Source: Streptomyces endocoffeicus (lineage in GTDB: Bacteria; Actinomycetota; Actinomycetes; Streptomycetales; Streptomycetaceae). Taken from it: 64,000 nucleotides of DNA. Both the position numbers and the translations under genes were made by a program. Numbering within the stretch: position 1 is the stretch's first letter; each line of letters begins with the position of its first letter. A model generated the notes under the pieces. The model had not been told where the DNA came from, did no database searches, and was given only the letters and a program-made list of their open reading frames with translations. The stretch lies in the NCBI RefSeq assembly GCF_016741935.1, contig NZ_JAERRG010000027.1, forward strand, positions 89,106 through 153,105, in the 5' to 3' direction. Below are positions 61,801-64,000 of this stretch, piece by piece.

Positions 61801-62826
61801 TCACGTCCCCGCCTGGACACGGCTCCTGACCTGGTCGAGATAGGGCAGGGCCGCGCGAATCTCATCGCCAGTCACACCGAAGTCCACAAGGCAGGCGACT
61901 TCGTTCACGCCGGCCTGGGCCAGCTTTTCCACGGACTGGACACACTTGTCGACGGAGCCGAACAGCGATGCGGTGCGGAAGTAGCGTTCAAAGGCGAAGT
62001 TGACCACCTGCTCCTGGTCCACGCCCTTCAGATCACTCCACTGATTGCGCCAGAGGTCGAAGGAGGACTTGAGATACGCCTTGAAGGGCTCCTTCACGAT
62101 GTCACGTACCTGCTTGTCGCTCTCGCCCGCGAAGGTGTGCATCATCAGGGTGACCGTGCCGCCTGCCGGATCGAGACCGTTCTTGGCGCGGGCCGCCCGG
62201 TACACCTCGATGTTCGCCGCCACTTCCTCCACCTTCTGGAAGAGCAGAGCGGTGAGGATGTTCAGGCCGCGCGCACCGGCCTCCTCGAACGTGGCCCGGC
62301 TGCTGGAACACGTCATCCAGAGACCGGGCTCCGGCTGCATCGGGCGAGGGTAGCTGAGGATCTCGACGCTGTCGCCCTCTCCATTGACCCGTTTCACCGG
62401 CTCCCCGCGCCACAGACCGCGAATCTCCTCGATCCCGTCCATCGTCAGCTTTCGGCGCTCCTGGTAACGGTCCGGCGCCAGGACGAAATCATTGGGCGCC
62501 CATCCCGTGCCGAAGGCAAGATCGACGCGACCGCGGGAGAGGTTGTCCACCAGTGACCAGTTCTCCACGACTTCCAGCGGATCGTGGAGAGGGACGACCA
62601 CGCTTCCCGCACGCAGCCGTATGTTGCGCGTCACGGTGGCGAGGGCCGCGGCCGTCAGCGCCGGATTCGGATACGCGCCGCCGAACCGATGAAAATGCCG
62701 CTCAGGCATCCAGAGCGCCCTGAAGCCGTGCTCATCGGCAAACCGCGCCGTATCCAGGAGCAGGTCGTATTCCGCGGACGCATCAGTGACCTCGCGGTTC
62801 GCAAAGTACAAGACGCTGAATTCCAT
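61801..62826 (-). CDS. LLM-class flavin oxidoreductase, MupA/Atu3666 natural-product type
   Basis: 341 residues from the ATG at 62826 (GGGGAAG upstream). Luciferase-like TIM barrel: FSVLYFANREVTDASAEYDL; GFRALWMPERHFHRFGGAYP; PLHDPLEVVENWSLVDNLSR; GRVDLAFGTGWAPNDFV. The ERHFHRFG motif and overall form match the luciferase-like monooxygenases found, free or as PKS/NRPS-embedded domains, in natural-product clusters (MupA family). Likely an FMNH2-dependent tailoring hydroxylase or Baeyer-Villiger-type enzyme of this locus. Confidence 0.92.
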   Translation of the reverse strand: MEFSVLYFANREVTDASAEYDLLLDTARFADEHGFRALWMPERHFHRFGGAYPNPALTAAALATVTRNIRLRAGSVVVPLHDPLEVVENWSLVDNLSRGRVDLAFGTGWAPNDFVLAPDRYQERRKLTMDGIEEIRGLWRGEPVKRVNGEGDSVEILSYPRPMQPEPGLWMTCSSSRATFEEAGARGLNILTALLFQKVEEVAANIEVYRAARAKNGLDPAGGTVTLMMHTFAGESDKQVRDIVKEPFKAYLKSSFDLWRNQWSDLKGVDQEQVVNFAFERYFRTASLFGSVDKCVQSVEKLAQAGVNEVACLVDFGVTGDEIRAALPYLDQVRSRVQAGT

Positions 62827-63147
62827 CGACACCACTTCCCCGTTGGATCCGTCATATGTGACTCGGGCGTCCGCGCTGCCGACTCTAACCATGGTCAGGC
62901 GGCTCGGACAAGGGTTGCCAGACACCGGATAATTCACTGTCGGCATGCTTTCGGCACGCTGTCAGTAGGCTGTCGGCGGGCAATGCACTTCTGGTTTTCC
63001 GCAGCCCAAAGATAGCCTTCCTGCATCGTTGATCACAGCGGATGACCTGGGAATTCGGGCTCACGCATTCGCTGGGTACTTGTCATTGGGGCCGGTGGCC
63101 ACTTATGGCCAGATTGGCCACTCGTGGCCACGGAGGCCCCTCAGAGG
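62827..63147. other. 321-bp promoter region between PKS and flavin oxidoreductase
   Basis: Besides the TGGCCA array listed separately, no gene is evident. TTCGGCACGCTGTCAGTAGG-type sequence near 62949 and the region before the oxidoreductase start probably hold its promoter. Confidence 0.5.
63096..63130. promoter_or_regulatory. Four phased TGGCCA boxes
   Basis: TGGCCA at 63096, 63106, 63115 and 63125, spaced 10, 9 and 10 bp, i.e. on one face of the helix. It lies 266 bp upstream of the flavin oxidoreductase start and just after the PKS stop. The boxes read as TGGCCAC/TGGCCAG, close to the TGGTCAC heptamers before the methyltransferase gene. Confidence 0.55.
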
Positions 63148-64000
63148 TCAACTGAGTACGTCGATGCCTTCGCTTGGACTCATCTCGGCTCCTTCACCGC
63201 GAGACGCCTGGGCAGGGTCCTGGTCGTGCTCCTGGTCCTGGTCCTGCTTTGCGAATTGGTTGAGCACGTCCTCCAGTCGGCCAAGCGCCAGGGAACGATC
63301 CTCATTGACCAGTGACGCGAGGGAAAGCGTTTCCCGGAGCTTTTCGATCTCCGCCAGCACGGCGTGGGTGCCGGCGGAGTTGGACTCCGCGGCGCTGGGA
63401 GTACTGGAAGAACTGGGAGCGCTGGGAGGGTTGGGAGGGTTGGGAGAGCCGGGAGAGCTGGCCGCGAGGGTATTCAGCTCGTCTGCGAGATGAACCGCGA
63501 GATCGGCCGGAGTCGGATGGTCAAAGACCATCGTCGTGGACAGCCGCAGCCCCGTAGCGCTGCCGAGCTGGTTCCGAAGCTCGACGGCCGTCAGAGAATC
63601 CAACCCCATTTCGAGGAATTCGCCTTCGAGGTCGATGTCTCCGGAGTCCCTGTGCCCCAGCACGGTCGCGGTCGCGGTGCGGACGAGGTCCAGCAGAAGC
63701 CGCTCACGCTCCTCCGGGCTCGCCCCCAGAAGCCGGTCCCGCCATTGCTTCGCGCCGCTCTGCCCGGTCGCGGCCTTGCGGAGAGGCGTACGTATCAAGT
63801 TCCGCAGCATTGGCGGGACCGGCACTTCCGGATGGGCCTGGTGGGACGTCAGATCCATGCGCACCGGCATCACATGCGGACGTCCCACGCCCTGAGCGGT
63901 GTCGAAGAGGGCAAGACCTTCTTCGGTGGTGAGTCCGGTGGTGCCGCCGCGGGCCATGCGGGCGATGTCGGTCTGGCTGAGGTTCTGGGTGATTCCGCTG
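63148..64000 (-). CDS. Modular type I polyketide synthase, C-terminal part (KR end, ACP, docking domain)
   Basis: About 284 residues reach the window edge. The ketoreductase tail (RPHVMPVRMDL preceded by NLSQTDIARMARGG) leads to an acyl carrier protein with EMGLDSLTAVELRNQL, where Ser is the phosphopantetheine site. A Ser/Pro/Asn linker (PGSPNPPNPPSAP) and a helical C-terminal docking domain (EIEKLRETLSLASLVNEDRS; LGRLEDVLNQF) follow, with a Gln/Asp-rich end. The docking domain means another PKS protein continues the assembly line. The start and upstream modules lie beyond the window. Confidence 0.97.
   Translation of the reverse strand, partial: SGITQNLSQTDIARMARGGTTGLTTEEGLALFDTAQGVGRPHVMPVRMDLTSHQAHPEVPVPPMLRNLIRTPLRKAATGQSGAKQWRDRLLGASPEERERLLLDLVRTATATVLGHRDSGDIDLEGEFLEMGLDSLTAVELRNQLGSATGLRLSTTMVFDHPTPADLAVHLADELNTLAASSPGSPNPPNPPSAPSSSSTPSAAESNSAGTHAVLAEIEKLRETLSLASLVNEDRSLALGRLEDVLNQFAKQDQDQEHDQDPAQASRGEGAEMSPSEGIDVLS
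63395..63466. repeat. Eight degenerate 9-bp units in the PKS linker
   Basis: CTGGGAGGG-type units encode the Ser/Pro/Asn tripeptide repeats of the ACP-docking linker. The unit length keeps the frame. Confidence 0.88.

Overview
The window is high-GC actinobacterial DNA, almost certainly a Streptomyces chromosome. Codon third positions are G/C-saturated, GTG and TTG starts are frequent, and the gene content is typical of the genus: RbpA with a SigR-type promoter, paired ROK repressors, a YczR/YczE pair, secreted GH16 and GH18 enzymes, MocR, WYL and LCP proteins, and the edge of a modular polyketide locus. I saw no rRNA, tRNA or CRISPR array.

Region by region. (1) 1-3.1 kb: a secreted GDSL esterase (cut by the window edge), a PrxQ/Bcp peroxiredoxin, a small unknown and an amidase. 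(2) 3.2-10.5 kb: a block bounded by two 134-bp inverted repeats (about 94% identical). It holds an MMPL exporter and a NarL-type two-component system facing an FAD monooxygenase and a 14-TM MFS pump. (3) 10.6-16 kb: a serine hydrolase, a GH16 glucanase, two paralogous ROK repressors and an ankyrin protein. (4) 16.2-26 kb: a small membrane protein with an FtsK-like ATPase, the MocR/YczE pair, rbpA, fxsA, a NuoL-like remnant, a Rho_N peptide, ppm1 and lnt. (5) 26.5-39 kb: metabolic genes (amidohydrolase, Lrp regulator, acyl-CoA dehydrogenase, GH18 chitinase with DasR-like sites, an AcoR-like regulator with aldehyde dehydrogenase, an ArsR regulator with MgtA-type ATPase). (6) 39.2-44.2 kb: an LCP ligase and a run of very small stress-type genes. 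Four copies of one 26-bp dyad (core RTTGCGCAAY) sit in front of genes here. (7) 44.3-55.3 kb: a scarred accessory stretch with IS5-type transposase fragments, a truncated MFS gene, a receiver-less response regulator, an ArsR/SRPBCC/DUF899 operon, a DJ-1/GlxA pair, a Pro/Arg-rich cationic peptide gene beside an ABC exporter, and a WYL-controlled pair. (8) 55.5-64 kb: the edge of a type I PKS cluster with MbtH, an MupA-type flavin oxidoreductase, a KstD-like FAD dehydrogenase, a methyltransferase, a LuxR regulator, an FAD monooxygenase fused to a SnoaL domain, and the last KR-ACP-docking part of a modular PKS.

Two themes run through the window. Short tandem repeats (7-18 bp units) occur in coding linkers and in nearly every spacer of the PKS locus, and in one place they appear to have joined two genes. 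Near-perfect dyads also sit in front of several regulators or their targets: ROK, ArsR, WYL, the MFS pump, the peptide gene and the stress-gene group. The strongest candidates for something undescribed are the four-site dyad regulon at 40.7-43.9 kb, the inverted-repeat-bounded efflux block, the Pro/Arg-rich peptide with its exporter, and the PKS locus.
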